Assembly (NCBI GenBank): GCA_017387515.1 | Contig: JAFOFC010000017.1 | Coordinates: forward strand, 1 to 54,380 | Direction of reading: 5' to 3' | Length of the DNA stretch: 54,380 nt | Source of the DNA: Paludibacteraceae bacterium | Lineage (GTDB): Bacteria > Bacteroidota > Bacteroidia > Bacteroidales > Paludibacteraceae | Part shown: one piece after another, positions 39,545 through 48,233 of the stretch | How positions within the stretch are numbered: the stretch's first letter is position 1 | Layout of the letters: the number at the start of each line of letters is the position of its first letter | Made by a program: the position numbers and the translations under genes | Notes under the pieces: model-generated | Told to the model about the DNA's origin: nothing | The model's input: only the letters and a program-made list of their open reading frames with translations | Databases searched by the model: none

Positions 39545-40444
39545 ATGAACAGCTACCACACCCCCGTTTTACTTCACGAAAGCATAGAAGGATTGTCTAT
39601 TCAGCCTAACGGCACCTACATAGACGTAACTTTTGGCGGCGGTGGGCATTCGCGCGAAATTCTTCGTCACCTAAAAGACGGCGGTCGTCTATTCAGTTTT
39701 GACCAAGACAAAGATGCACAGCAAAACATTCCCAACGACGATCATTTTCAGTTTGTTTGGTCTAATTTTAGGTACATTACCAACTTTATGCGCTACTACC
39801 AAGTAGACGGCGTAGATGGTATTTTGGCCGACTTAGGCGTATCGTCACACCATTTTGACGAGGCAGAGCGCGGTTTTTCGTTTCGTTTTGACGGCAAGTT
39901 AGATATGCGCATGAACCAATCGGCCACCCTAACAGCCGAAAAGGTAATCAACACCTATACCGAAGAACAATTGGCCGACGTATTCTACTATTACGGCGAA
40001 ATATCACAAGCCAGAAGAATAGCCAAGGCACTGGTAAAAGAACGCGCCCAAACACCCATAGCAGGCATTTTTCAGTTGGTTAACCTGCTGCAACCTTATT
40101 TAGGTCGCGAAAGCAAAAAACAACTAGCACCCATCTTTCAGGCATTACGCATTGAGGTAAACCAAGAAATGGACGCCCTAAAAGAAATGCTACAAGGTGC
40201 GCTAAACGTACTAAAACCAGGCGGAAGAATTGCCGTTATTACCTACCACTCGCTAGAAGATAGGTTGGTAAAAAACTTTTTAAAGACCGGCAACTTTGAA
40301 GGAAAACAAGACAAAGATTTTTTTGGAAAAGTAAACACACCATTTAAACTAATAAACAAACAGGTAATTATACCCACCAACGACGAAATAAACGCTAATC
40401 CACGCGCCAGAAGTGCTAAGTTGCGCATCGCCGAAAAATACTAA
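39545..40444 (+). CDS. rsmH: 16S rRNA (cytosine-N4)-methyltransferase RsmH
   Basis: 299 residues. It begins YHTPVLLHESIEGL, the SAM-binding loop is VTFGGGGHSREIL, and then DGILADLGVSSHHFDEAERGFSFRFDGKLDMRM and ITYHSLEDRLVKNF. It methylates N4 of C1402 in 16S rRNA with S-adenosylmethionine. Formerly called MraW. Only 2 bp separate it from the FtsL-like gene. Confidence 0.98.
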   Translation: MNSYHTPVLLHESIEGLSIQPNGTYIDVTFGGGGHSREILRHLKDGGRLFSFDQDKDAQQNIPNDDHFQFVWSNFRYITNFMRYYQVDGVDGILADLGVSSHHFDEAERGFSFRFDGKLDMRMNQSATLTAEKVINTYTEEQLADVFYYYGEISQARRIAKALVKERAQTPIAGIFQLVNLLQPYLGRESKKQLAPIFQALRIEVNQEMDALKEMLQGALNVLKPGGRIAVITYHSLEDRLVKNFLKTGNFEGKQDKDFFGKVNTPFKLINKQVIIPTNDEINANPRARSAKLRIAEKY

Positions 40445-40446
40445 CC

Positions 40447-40818
40447 ATGCCAGGCACAGAGAATCAAAACAAAAAAACCAAAATCGGTAATATTTTAAAA
40501 GAGATTTTAACCGGTGATATATTTAGCAAGCAATTCTTTGCTCGCCAAATTGGGGTAATTGTATTGATTGTTATTTTGTCATTTTTCTACATGAACAATA
40601 GAATGATTTGCGAGCAAAGCTATAAAGAAATACACCGCTTACGCAAAGAACTGAACAACGAAAAATACATTTCTGTTTACAACGAGTCCAAACTATTGCA
40701 AATAAGTAGAATTGGCACCATCAAAGAGTTGGTAAACAAGCACCAACTAAATTTGATTGAAGAAAACATGCCAGCCTATAAAATTAATCTAACAAAACAA
40801 GAAACAGACAAGCAATGA
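40447..40818 (+). CDS. ftsL: FtsL-like division protein
   Basis: 123 residues. A basic cytoplasmic N-terminus is followed by one transmembrane span (about 34-51, IGVIVLIVILSFFYM) and a periplasmic coiled coil (YKEIHRLRKELNNEKYISVYNESKLLQ). This matches the Bacteroidetes FtsL-like family and the expected position between rsmH and ftsI. FtsL connects FtsQ and FtsB-like proteins with FtsW/FtsI. It overlaps ftsI by 4 bp. Confidence 0.88.
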   Translation: MPGTENQNKKTKIGNILKEILTGDIFSKQFFARQIGVIVLIVILSFFYMNNRMICEQSYKEIHRLRKELNNEKYISVYNESKLLQISRIGTIKELVNKHQLNLIEENMPAYKINLTKQETDKQ

Positions 40819-42929
40819 AATGGCTTCCCTACATATGGGTGTTTTTATACGTAGCGCTAGTAGCAATTGTCTTTATATTGGCTACGTTTAAAAAAAGCAA
40901 ATCTCTTCCTACGGGAGAGAACAAACCATTTGTGCGTCGGTTCTTTTTTATCTACGCCATTATTACCTTTGGTTTTGCGCTTATTATCAATCAAATTGTA
41001 ACCATACAATACTTTGAAGGAGACGAACTTAGAAAACTTTCAAAACGTCACTTTCCACAAGCCGACACCATTCCTGCCAAAAGAGGCAATATCCTATCGG
41101 ACGATGGGCGGTTGCTTTCTAGTTCTATTCCCTACTACCACCTTTACTTTGATACACGCGTAGAAGCCCTTGACGTAGTAGATAAAAAAACAGGAAAAAC
41201 CTATTTTGAAACACATGTAGGCGATTTAGCCGATTCGTTGGCCAGCAAATTTGGGGGAAAGTCCAAGGATTTTGAAAAACAATTACGCCAAGCACATCGT
41301 AGCAAAAAAGCCCAACACAGGCTCTATTCAAAACCCGTATCGTACCTTGATTACATAGAGGTTCAACAATTCCCTATTTTACGCAGAGGTGCCATACAAG
41401 GCGGTTTTTCGGTACACGAACGCATTGTAAGAGAAAGACCCTATGGTTCGTTGGCATCGCGCACCATTGGCGACGTGTACGGCATAGAAGGCAGGGGTAA
41501 AAATGGGCTAGAGCTTGCCTACGATAGCCTACTACGTGGCAAAGACGGGCTTGGCATTAAACGCCGCAAAGCTGGTCGCAATGTTATGATTGTTACCAAA
41601 GAGCCCGAAGACGGCATGGACGTAATGAGCACCATTAACATCGACCTACAAGAGGTAGCCGAAAGTGCGCTAAAAGAACGCCTTGCTTGGAGCGAAAGCG
41701 AAAGAGGTTGCGTTATTTTAATGGAAACCGCTACGGGCAAAATCAAAGCCATTTCTAACTTGCAGTGGAACCCCATTAGGCAAGAATACACCGAATCGCA
41801 AAACTTTGCTGTGGCTAGCCAAGTAGAACCTGGCTCTACCTTTAAAACCATATCGTTTTTAGTAGCCATGGAAGACGGTTACATTGATTCTACCACCATG
41901 GTAGATACACAAGATGGCAAAATGATGTTTGCAGGCAGATGGATGCGCGACCACAACGGAAAAGGATTTGGCGTAGCATCGGTACCCACCGTTATGCACC
42001 AATCATCAAACGTAGGGGTATCGGCCCTAATTGTAGAACATTACGGCAAAAACCCACAAAAATTTGTTGATGGTGTACATAAACTAGGCATTACAAAGCC
42101 CATTAAGATGGAAATTCCTGGGCACGGTAGCGTAAAAATAAAAACACCCGGAAAACGCGATTGGTACGGCACCACACTGCCATGGATGTCAATTGGCTAC
42201 GAAACACAAGTACCACCCATCTACACCCTAATGCTATACAACGCCATTGCCAATAATGGCGTGATGGTAAAACCCTTATTTACCGAAAAGATACTAAAAG
42301 ACGGCAAGGTTTATAGAACCACAGAAGTAGAAGTTATCAATCCCAAGATTGCATCCGATAAAACATTAGGCCAAATGCGTGGCATACTAGAAGGGGTGGT
42401 AAAACACGGTACCGCCCGCAACATGCAATCGCCCCTATTTACCTCTGCTGGCAAAACAGGTACCGCCCAAATCTTTGAACAGGGAACCAAAAAGAACAAA
42501 GAAGGAAAAACCCGCCACCAAATTACATTCTGTGGCTATTTTCCTGCCGACAACCCTACGTACACTTGCATTGTGTATGCCCGCGATTACAAACGAGGAG
42601 GTACAGGCACCATTTGTGGCGAAGTGTACAAAAAAGTGGCAGAAAAAGCCTACATCATGAAAACGCAACGCAACGACAGCATTACCAACACCACGTGGCA
42701 ATTAAGCGATGCCAAACAACATACACCAGCTAAAGAAGAACTAGACACACAAATTACCGATGTAATACCCAATGTTAAAGGGTGGGATATACAAAAAGCA
42801 CTGTATGTGCTAGAAAATCAAAACATTGCAGTAACTGTTAATGGAACTGGGTTGATTAAAGAGCAATCTATTCTACCAGGAACCCCCACCGAAAATGTAC
42901 ACGCCATTACCTTAACTTGCCAACAATGA
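40815..42929 (+). CDS. ftsI: Septal transpeptidase FtsI (PBP3) with C-terminal PASTA domain
   Basis: 704 residues. One N-terminal transmembrane span (about residues 35-60) and a PBP dimerisation domain starting KRHFPQADTIPAKRGNIL. The transpeptidase domain has S341-T-F-K344 (SxxK), S397-S-N (SxN) and K547-T-G. A PASTA domain occupies about residues 650-704 (DVIPNVKGWDIQKALYVLE). It cross-links septal peptidoglycan with FtsW. It overlaps ftsL upstream and murE downstream by 4 bp each. Confidence 0.97.
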   Translation: MKWLPYIWVFLYVALVAIVFILATFKKSKSLPTGENKPFVRRFFFIYAIITFGFALIINQIVTIQYFEGDELRKLSKRHFPQADTIPAKRGNILSDDGRLLSSSIPYYHLYFDTRVEALDVVDKKTGKTYFETHVGDLADSLASKFGGKSKDFEKQLRQAHRSKKAQHRLYSKPVSYLDYIEVQQFPILRRGAIQGGFSVHERIVRERPYGSLASRTIGDVYGIEGRGKNGLELAYDSLLRGKDGLGIKRRKAGRNVMIVTKEPEDGMDVMSTINIDLQEVAESALKERLAWSESERGCVILMETATGKIKAISNLQWNPIRQEYTESQNFAVASQVEPGSTFKTISFLVAMEDGYIDSTTMVDTQDGKMMFAGRWMRDHNGKGFGVASVPTVMHQSSNVGVSALIVEHYGKNPQKFVDGVHKLGITKPIKMEIPGHGSVKIKTPGKRDWYGTTLPWMSIGYETQVPPIYTLMLYNAIANNGVMVKPLFTEKILKDGKVYRTTEVEVINPKIASDKTLGQMRGILEGVVKHGTARNMQSPLFTSAGKTGTAQIFEQGTKKNKEGKTRHQITFCGYFPADNPTYTCIVYARDYKRGGTGTICGEVYKKVAEKAYIMKTQRNDSITNTTWQLSDAKQHTPAKEELDTQITDVIPNVKGWDIQKALYVLENQNIAVTVNGTGLIKEQSILPGTPTENVHAITLTCQQ

Positions 42930-44380
42930 AAACACTATACGAATTATTAGAATACGTAACATACAGCCAACTAATAGGCAGCACATCAACCACCGTAAAG
43001 CACATTACTGCCGACTCTAGGTTGGTGCAAGCAGGCAGTGCGTTTGTAGCCATAAAAGGCACCCAAGCAGACGGACATGCCTACATACCCAAAGCCATCG
43101 AGTTAGGCGCCAGCGTAGTGGTGTGCGAAACGTTGCCCCAAGAACGCGAAGCGGATGTTACCTACGTAGTTACCGATAACTGCCCAGAAGCCCTTGGCAA
43201 CATGGCAGCCGCCTTTTACAATTACCCATCCGAAAAAATGATTATGGTAGGCGTAACAGGCACTAACGGAAAAACCACGGTAGCCACCCTACTATACCGC
43301 TTATTTAGGCAACTAGGCCACAAAGTAGGTTTGCTATCGACCGTGTGCAATTACATTGATAACGAGGCCGTTCCAAGCACACACACTACCCCCGATGCGG
43401 TTAGTTTACAAGCCTTATTAGCACAAATGGCCGATGCAGGCTGTCGCTATGCTTTTATGGAGGTTAGTTCGCATGCAATAGACCAAGAGCGCATTGCTGG
43501 TATCTGTTTTGACGGTGCTATTTTTACCAACATTACGCGCGACCATTTGGATTACCACAAAACCTTTCAGGCCTACCTAAACACCAAAAAGAAATTCTTT
43601 GACACCCTACCACCCCATGCTTTTGCCGTGGTTAACACCGACGACAAAAATGGCAAAATCATGGTACAAAACACCCAGGCCAACGTATACACCTACTCCA
43701 TAAAGAGCCCTGCCGATTTTAAGGGGAAAATAATGGAAGAAGGACTAGAAGGCATGCTGCTACAAATAAATGGCAAAGAAGTGGCAGTAAGGTTAGTGGG
43801 CGACTACAACGCACAAAACCTATTGGCCGTATACGGGGCTAGTTTTTTACTTCATAGCCAAGCCGACGAAATATTGCGCCTAATGAGCACCCTAACCCCT
43901 GTAGCAGGACGTTTGGATACCATTTATGGCGAAGATGGCGTAACCGCTGTTGTAGACTATGCACACACACCCGATGCTGTGGCTAATACCTTGGCAACCC
44001 TAAAAAAGATTCACAAAAGCGGCAATATCATTACCGTTATTGGTTGTGGAGGCAATCGCGACAAAGGCAAACGCCCCGAAATGGCAAAAATAGCCTACAA
44101 GGCAAGCCAACAATTAGTAATTACCTCTGACAACCCACGCTTTGAAAAGCCAGAAGACATTATAAACGATATGATGCAAGGGCTAGACAAAGAAGAACAA
44201 AAGCAAGTAATTTGCATCGAAAACAGAGAACAAGCCATTAAAACAGCTTGCCGATTGGCTAAAGCAGGCGACTTAATACTTGTAGCAGGCAAAGGCCACG
44301 AAAATTACCAAGAAATAGAAGGGGTAAAACACCCATTTGACGATAAAAAAATACTAGAAAACCTACTTAAAAACCTATAA
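42926..44380 (+). CDS. murE: UDP-MurNAc-L-Ala-D-Glu:meso-DAP ligase
   Basis: 484 residues from the ATG at 42926 (ATGA overlap with ftsI); a TTG three codons earlier is less likely. P-loop [16 protein letters not shown], carbamate-Lys region and [14 protein letters not shown]. The motif ITSDNPRFE contains DNPR, which marks meso-diaminopimelate rather than lysine specificity. It adds the third residue of the peptide stem in the cytoplasm. Confidence 0.97.
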   Translation: MKTLYELLEYVTYSQLIGSTSTTVKHITADSRLVQAGSAFVAIKGTQADGHAYIPKAIELGASVVVCETLPQEREADVTYVVTDNCPEALGNMAAAFYNYPSEKMIMVGVTGTNGKTTVATLLYRLFRQLGHKVGLLSTVCNYIDNEAVPSTHTTPDAVSLQALLAQMADAGCRYAFMEVSSHAIDQERIAGICFDGAIFTNITRDHLDYHKTFQAYLNTKKKFFDTLPPHAFAVVNTDDKNGKIMVQNTQANVYTYSIKSPADFKGKIMEEGLEGMLLQINGKEVAVRLVGDYNAQNLLAVYGASFLLHSQADEILRLMSTLTPVAGRLDTIYGEDGVTAVVDYAHTPDAVANTLATLKKIHKSGNIITVIGCGGNRDKGKRPEMAKIAYKASQQLVITSDNPRFEKPEDIINDMMQGLDKEEQKQVICIENREQAIKTACRLAKAGDLILVAGKGHENYQEIEGVKHPFDDKKILENLLKNL

Positions 44381-44382
44381 AC

Positions 44383-45624
44383 ATGTTGTACTATTTGTTT
44401 CGTTATTTAGAATCGGCGTTTGATTTTCCAGGAGCAGGATTGTTTAATTACATCTCTTTTAGAGCTGCTATTACCTTAATTACATCGCTCTTTTTATCGA
44501 TGATTGTGGGCAAACGCATTATTCGCTTTTTACAAAAGAAACAAATTGGCGAAGAAATTAGAAAATTAGGGTTAGCAGGGCAAGAAAGCAAAAAAGGAAC
44601 CCCAACCATGGGTGGTATCATCATTTTAATTGCCATTATAGTACCTTGCCTTTTATTTGGTAGATTAGGTAACCTATACCTATTGCTTATGCTATTTACC
44701 ACCATTTGGTTAGGCATGTTAGGTTTTTGCGACGATTACATCAAGGTATTTAAGAAAAACAAGGATGGAATTCCTGGCAAAGCCAAACTAGCAGGACAAA
44801 TTGTACTAGGCCTAATTGTAGGTTGCACCCTATTTTTTAGTCCCGCATCGGTAGTGGTAGAGCAAGTAACCGATGGCAACAGAGAAGCGTTAGAGCAAAT
44901 AGACACCAACGTAGACAACATCAGCCCATCGGCCAAAGCCATCAAATCTACCCAAACTACCATTCCATTTTTTTCTGGACATAATTTAGACTATGCCGAC
45001 CTATTTGCCTTTGCTGGCGAACACGCCGAGCTTTTGGCATGGATATTCTTTATTTTGCTTACCATCTTTATTGTGATGGCTACCTCTAACGGAGCCAACT
45101 TAACCGACGGGCTAGACGGGCTGGCCGCAGGCACATCCAGCATCATTGGAGTAGCTTTAGCCTTTTTGGCTTACGTATCTAGCCACGTATTCTTTGCCGA
45201 TTATTTGGATATTATGTTTATACCCTATAGCCAAGAATTGGTAGTTTACGCGGCTGCCTTTATTGGTGCCACCGTAGGTTTCTTGTGGTACAACACCTAC
45301 CCTGCTCAGGTATTTATGGGCGATACGGGTAGTTTGGCTTTAGGAGGCATTATTGGCGTGTTTGCCATTCTTATTCACAAAGAATTGCTACTACCCATAT
45401 TGTGCGGAATATTCTTAATGGAAAACCTATCGGTTATTTTGCAAACCTCTTACTTTAAATACACCCGCAAAAAGTACGGCGAAGGCAGACGCATCTTTTT
45501 AATGGCGCCGCTTCACCACCATTTTCAGAAAAAAGGGTTGCACGAGGTTAAAATTGTTACCCGTTTTTGGATTATAGGCATAGCCTTAGCCATATTTACC
45601 ATTCTTACCTTAAAAATACGTTAG
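44383..45624 (+). CDS. mraY: Phospho-MurNAc-pentapeptide translocase MraY
   Basis: 413 residues, longer than the usual 360 or so. The extra length is mainly a periplasmic/loop insertion at about residues 150-205 ([20 protein letters not shown]...), a form known in Bacteroidetes. About ten spans. Catalytic motifs are [34 protein letters not shown] and [11 protein letters not shown]. It transfers phospho-MurNAc-pentapeptide to undecaprenyl phosphate, giving lipid I. It is 1 bp from murD. Confidence 0.97.
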   Translation: MLYYLFRYLESAFDFPGAGLFNYISFRAAITLITSLFLSMIVGKRIIRFLQKKQIGEEIRKLGLAGQESKKGTPTMGGIIILIAIIVPCLLFGRLGNLYLLLMLFTTIWLGMLGFCDDYIKVFKKNKDGIPGKAKLAGQIVLGLIVGCTLFFSPASVVVEQVTDGNREALEQIDTNVDNISPSAKAIKSTQTTIPFFSGHNLDYADLFAFAGEHAELLAWIFFILLTIFIVMATSNGANLTDGLDGLAAGTSSIIGVALAFLAYVSSHVFFADYLDIMFIPYSQELVVYAAAFIGATVGFLWYNTYPAQVFMGDTGSLALGGIIGVFAILIHKELLLPILCGIFLMENLSVILQTSYFKYTRKKYGEGRRIFLMAPLHHHFQKKGLHEVKIVTRFWIIGIALAIFTILTLKIR

Positions 45625-45625
45625 T

Positions 45626-46963
45626 ATGAGCAAATACATTGTTGTTTTAGGAGGAGGCGAAAGCGGTACAGGTGCCGCTATTCTAGCCAAAGTAAAAGGG
45701 TTCGACGTTTTTTTATCGGACGCAGGAACCATTCCAGAAAAATACAAAGCCATGCTTGAGCAATACAACATTGCTTGGGAAGAAAATGGCCATACCCCCG
45801 AACGTATTTTAAAGGCAGACGAGGTAATTAAAAGCCCTGGCATACCCAACAAAGCCACCTTGGTACAACAACTAAAAGGCTTGGGTACATCCATTATTTC
45901 TGAAATAGAATTTGCTGGCAGGTACAACACCGCTAAAACCGTTTGCATTACCGGTAGTAACGGAAAAACCACCACTACCATGCTTACCTACCAAATGCTA
46001 AAAGATGCAGGGTTGAACGTAGGCCTTGCCGGTAACGTAGGTAAAAGTTTTGCCTACCAAGTAGCCACAGAGAACTTTGACTATTACGTTATTGAATTAA
46101 GCAGTTTCCAACTAGACAACATGTACGAGTTTAAGGCCGATATTAGTGTATTGCTTAACATTACCCCCGACCACTTAGACCGTTACGAATACAAGTTTCA
46201 AAACTACATCGACGCCAAAATGCGTATTACCCAAAATCAAACCGAAGACGATGTATTTATTTACTGGAACGACGACGAGATTATTCAAAAAGAACTAGAA
46301 AAAATTGCCATCAAAGCACAAAAACGCCCATTCTCGCTTAAAAGTGGTTCGCAAATTGCCGCCTACACACAAGAAAACACCTTGTGCTTAGGTACCAACA
46401 ACGGCGATTTGCAAATGGAACTAGAAGAATTGGGCTTAAGAGGACAACACAACCTATACAATTCGATGGCAGCAGCCCTATCGGCCGCATCGTTTAATAT
46501 TCAAAAAGAGTCTATTCGCAACTCGTTGCATACGTTCTCTGGCGTAGAGCATCGTTTAGAATCGGTATGCAACGTAAGGGGAGTTGAATTTATCAACGAC
46601 TCTAAGGCTACCAACGTAAACTCTTGTTGGTATGCGCTAGAAAGTATGCGCACCCCTACAGTACTTATTTTAGGTGGTACTGACAAGGGCAACGATTACA
46701 ACGAAATTAAACAACTGATTAAAGAAAAAGTTCACACCCTAATATTTATGGGTGCCGACAACAGCAAACTAGAAAACTTTTTTGCCCCATTGGGCATTCC
46801 ATTTGTAAGTACCCACTCTATGGAAGATGCCGTAAAAGCGGCCTATCAAAAAGCCCATGTAGGCGATACGGTGTTACTATCGCCTTGCTGCGCAAGCTTT
46901 GATTTATTTAAAAATTACGAAGACAGAGGACGCTTGTTCAAAGAAACCGTAAAAGCATTGTAA
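45626..46963 (+). CDS. murD: UDP-MurNAc-L-alanine:D-glutamate ligase
   Basis: 445 residues. The N-terminal Rossmann domain starts YIVVLGGGESGTGAAILA, the P-loop is ITGSNGKTTTTMLTYQML, then ELSSFQLDNM, ITPDHLDRYE, VEHRLESV, NDSKATNVNS and LILGGTDKGNDYNE. It adds D-Glu to UDP-MurNAc-L-Ala. Its stop overlaps the ftsW start by 1 bp (TAATG). Confidence 0.98.
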   Translation: MSKYIVVLGGGESGTGAAILAKVKGFDVFLSDAGTIPEKYKAMLEQYNIAWEENGHTPERILKADEVIKSPGIPNKATLVQQLKGLGTSIISEIEFAGRYNTAKTVCITGSNGKTTTTMLTYQMLKDAGLNVGLAGNVGKSFAYQVATENFDYYVIELSSFQLDNMYEFKADISVLLNITPDHLDRYEYKFQNYIDAKMRITQNQTEDDVFIYWNDDEIIQKELEKIAIKAQKRPFSLKSGSQIAAYTQENTLCLGTNNGDLQMELEELGLRGQHNLYNSMAAALSAASFNIQKESIRNSLHTFSGVEHRLESVCNVRGVEFINDSKATNVNSCWYALESMRTPTVLILGGTDKGNDYNEIKQLIKEKVHTLIFMGADNSKLENFFAPLGIPFVSTHSMEDAVKAAYQKAHVGDTVLLSPCCASFDLFKNYEDRGRLFKETVKAL

Positions 46964-48228
46964 TGAAAGAATTAATAAGGAAAATATTCAAGGGCGATGC
47001 CATTTTATGGACAATAATCATTTTGTTATTCATTGTTTCGGGAATGGTTATGTTTAGTGCCATTAGTAGCAGTGCCTACCGACACGACGACTACTTATCG
47101 CCATTTTGGGGGCACCTAAAACATTTGTGTTTTGCCTTTGTTATAATACTGGTGGTGCACCAATTTCCTTTTAGAAGCATTCGACTAGGGTTGTGGTTTA
47201 TTCCCTTGCTGTCGCTTATCTTGCTTATATTAACATCGTTTATGGGCAAAGACGTTAACAATGCTAGTAGGTCTATTGTTATTGCTGGTTTTGAAATTCA
47301 ATCCATAGAAATTACCAAGGTAGCCATTGTTATCTTGTTTTCTGAAATTCTTGGCTACTTTAATACGCACAAAGAAAAGAAAATGACCATCAAGCCTTTT
47401 TGCATCATGTCGTGCATACTGGTATTGTTCTGTTTTTTGGTCATGATTCAAAACTTTTCTACCGCTTTTCTACTATTTGGGGTAACCATTTTAATGATGT
47501 ATATAGGGCGGGTTTCATTGAAATACATTGTTAGTTTAATAGGCATCATTGTACTAGTGGGCGGTTTGTTTATAGGGGGATCGTATGCATTCAACATCGA
47601 AAACAAAATAACCAAACGCGTAGATACATGGGTAAGCCGCCTGGTACAACACAACGAAAGCACAGCCAATCAGTCAAGCAATAAAACCATTGTTATAGAC
47701 GACTCAAACCGACAAATTATCAACTCTAAAATAGCCATTGCCAACGGCATAAGCCCTTGCGGACCGGGCAATAGTATACAACGCGATTATTTAGCTTTGG
47801 CTTTTTCTGACTTTGTTTACGCCGTTATGATAGAAGAATACGGCATCTTTTTTGGCGGCATTTGTGTTATTTTACTATACGTTATTATTTTAGCAAGAAC
47901 AGGAAAAATTGCCCGACGTTGTGGACCAAACGAAGCCACCGAAAGTTTATTGGTAATTGGTTTGGGACTGATTATTGTGCTACAAGCATTTATCAACATG
48001 TCGGTTGCCACCGAACTTGGCCCCGTAACAGGACAAACCCTGCCATTAATTAGTAGAGGGGGGATGTCGCTACTGGTTACCGCCTTTTGCTTTGGACTTA
48101 TATTAGGCATTAGCGCTCATAACGAAGAACGCATTAAAAAAGAACAAGCGGCCCTATTGGCCAAAGAAGACACCAACAACACCCCTATAGAACCAACAGA
48201 CCATACAACAACCATCAACCAAGAATAA
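46963..48228 (+). CDS. ftsW: SEDS glycosyltransferase FtsW
   Basis: 421 residues with about ten membrane spans. The SEDS motif set includes the conserved C-terminal stretch ELGPVTGQTLPLISRGGMSLLVTAFCFGLILG and the GPGNSIQRDYLALAFSDFVYAVMIEEYG block with the catalytic-type acid. It polymerises lipid II into glycan at the septum together with FtsI. The cytoplasmic tail (about 390-421) is rich in Thr, Asn and Glu. Confidence 0.96.
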   Translation: MKELIRKIFKGDAILWTIIILLFIVSGMVMFSAISSSAYRHDDYLSPFWGHLKHLCFAFVIILVVHQFPFRSIRLGLWFIPLLSLILLILTSFMGKDVNNASRSIVIAGFEIQSIEITKVAIVILFSEILGYFNTHKEKKMTIKPFCIMSCILVLFCFLVMIQNFSTAFLLFGVTILMMYIGRVSLKYIVSLIGIIVLVGGLFIGGSYAFNIENKITKRVDTWVSRLVQHNESTANQSSNKTIVIDDSNRQIINSKIAIANGISPCGPGNSIQRDYLALAFSDFVYAVMIEEYGIFFGGICVILLYVIILARTGKIARRCGPNEATESLLVIGLGLIIVLQAFINMSVATELGPVTGQTLPLISRGGMSLLVTAFCFGLILGISAHNEERIKKEQAALLAKEDTNNTPIEPTDHTTTINQE

Positions 48229-48233
48229 ACCCT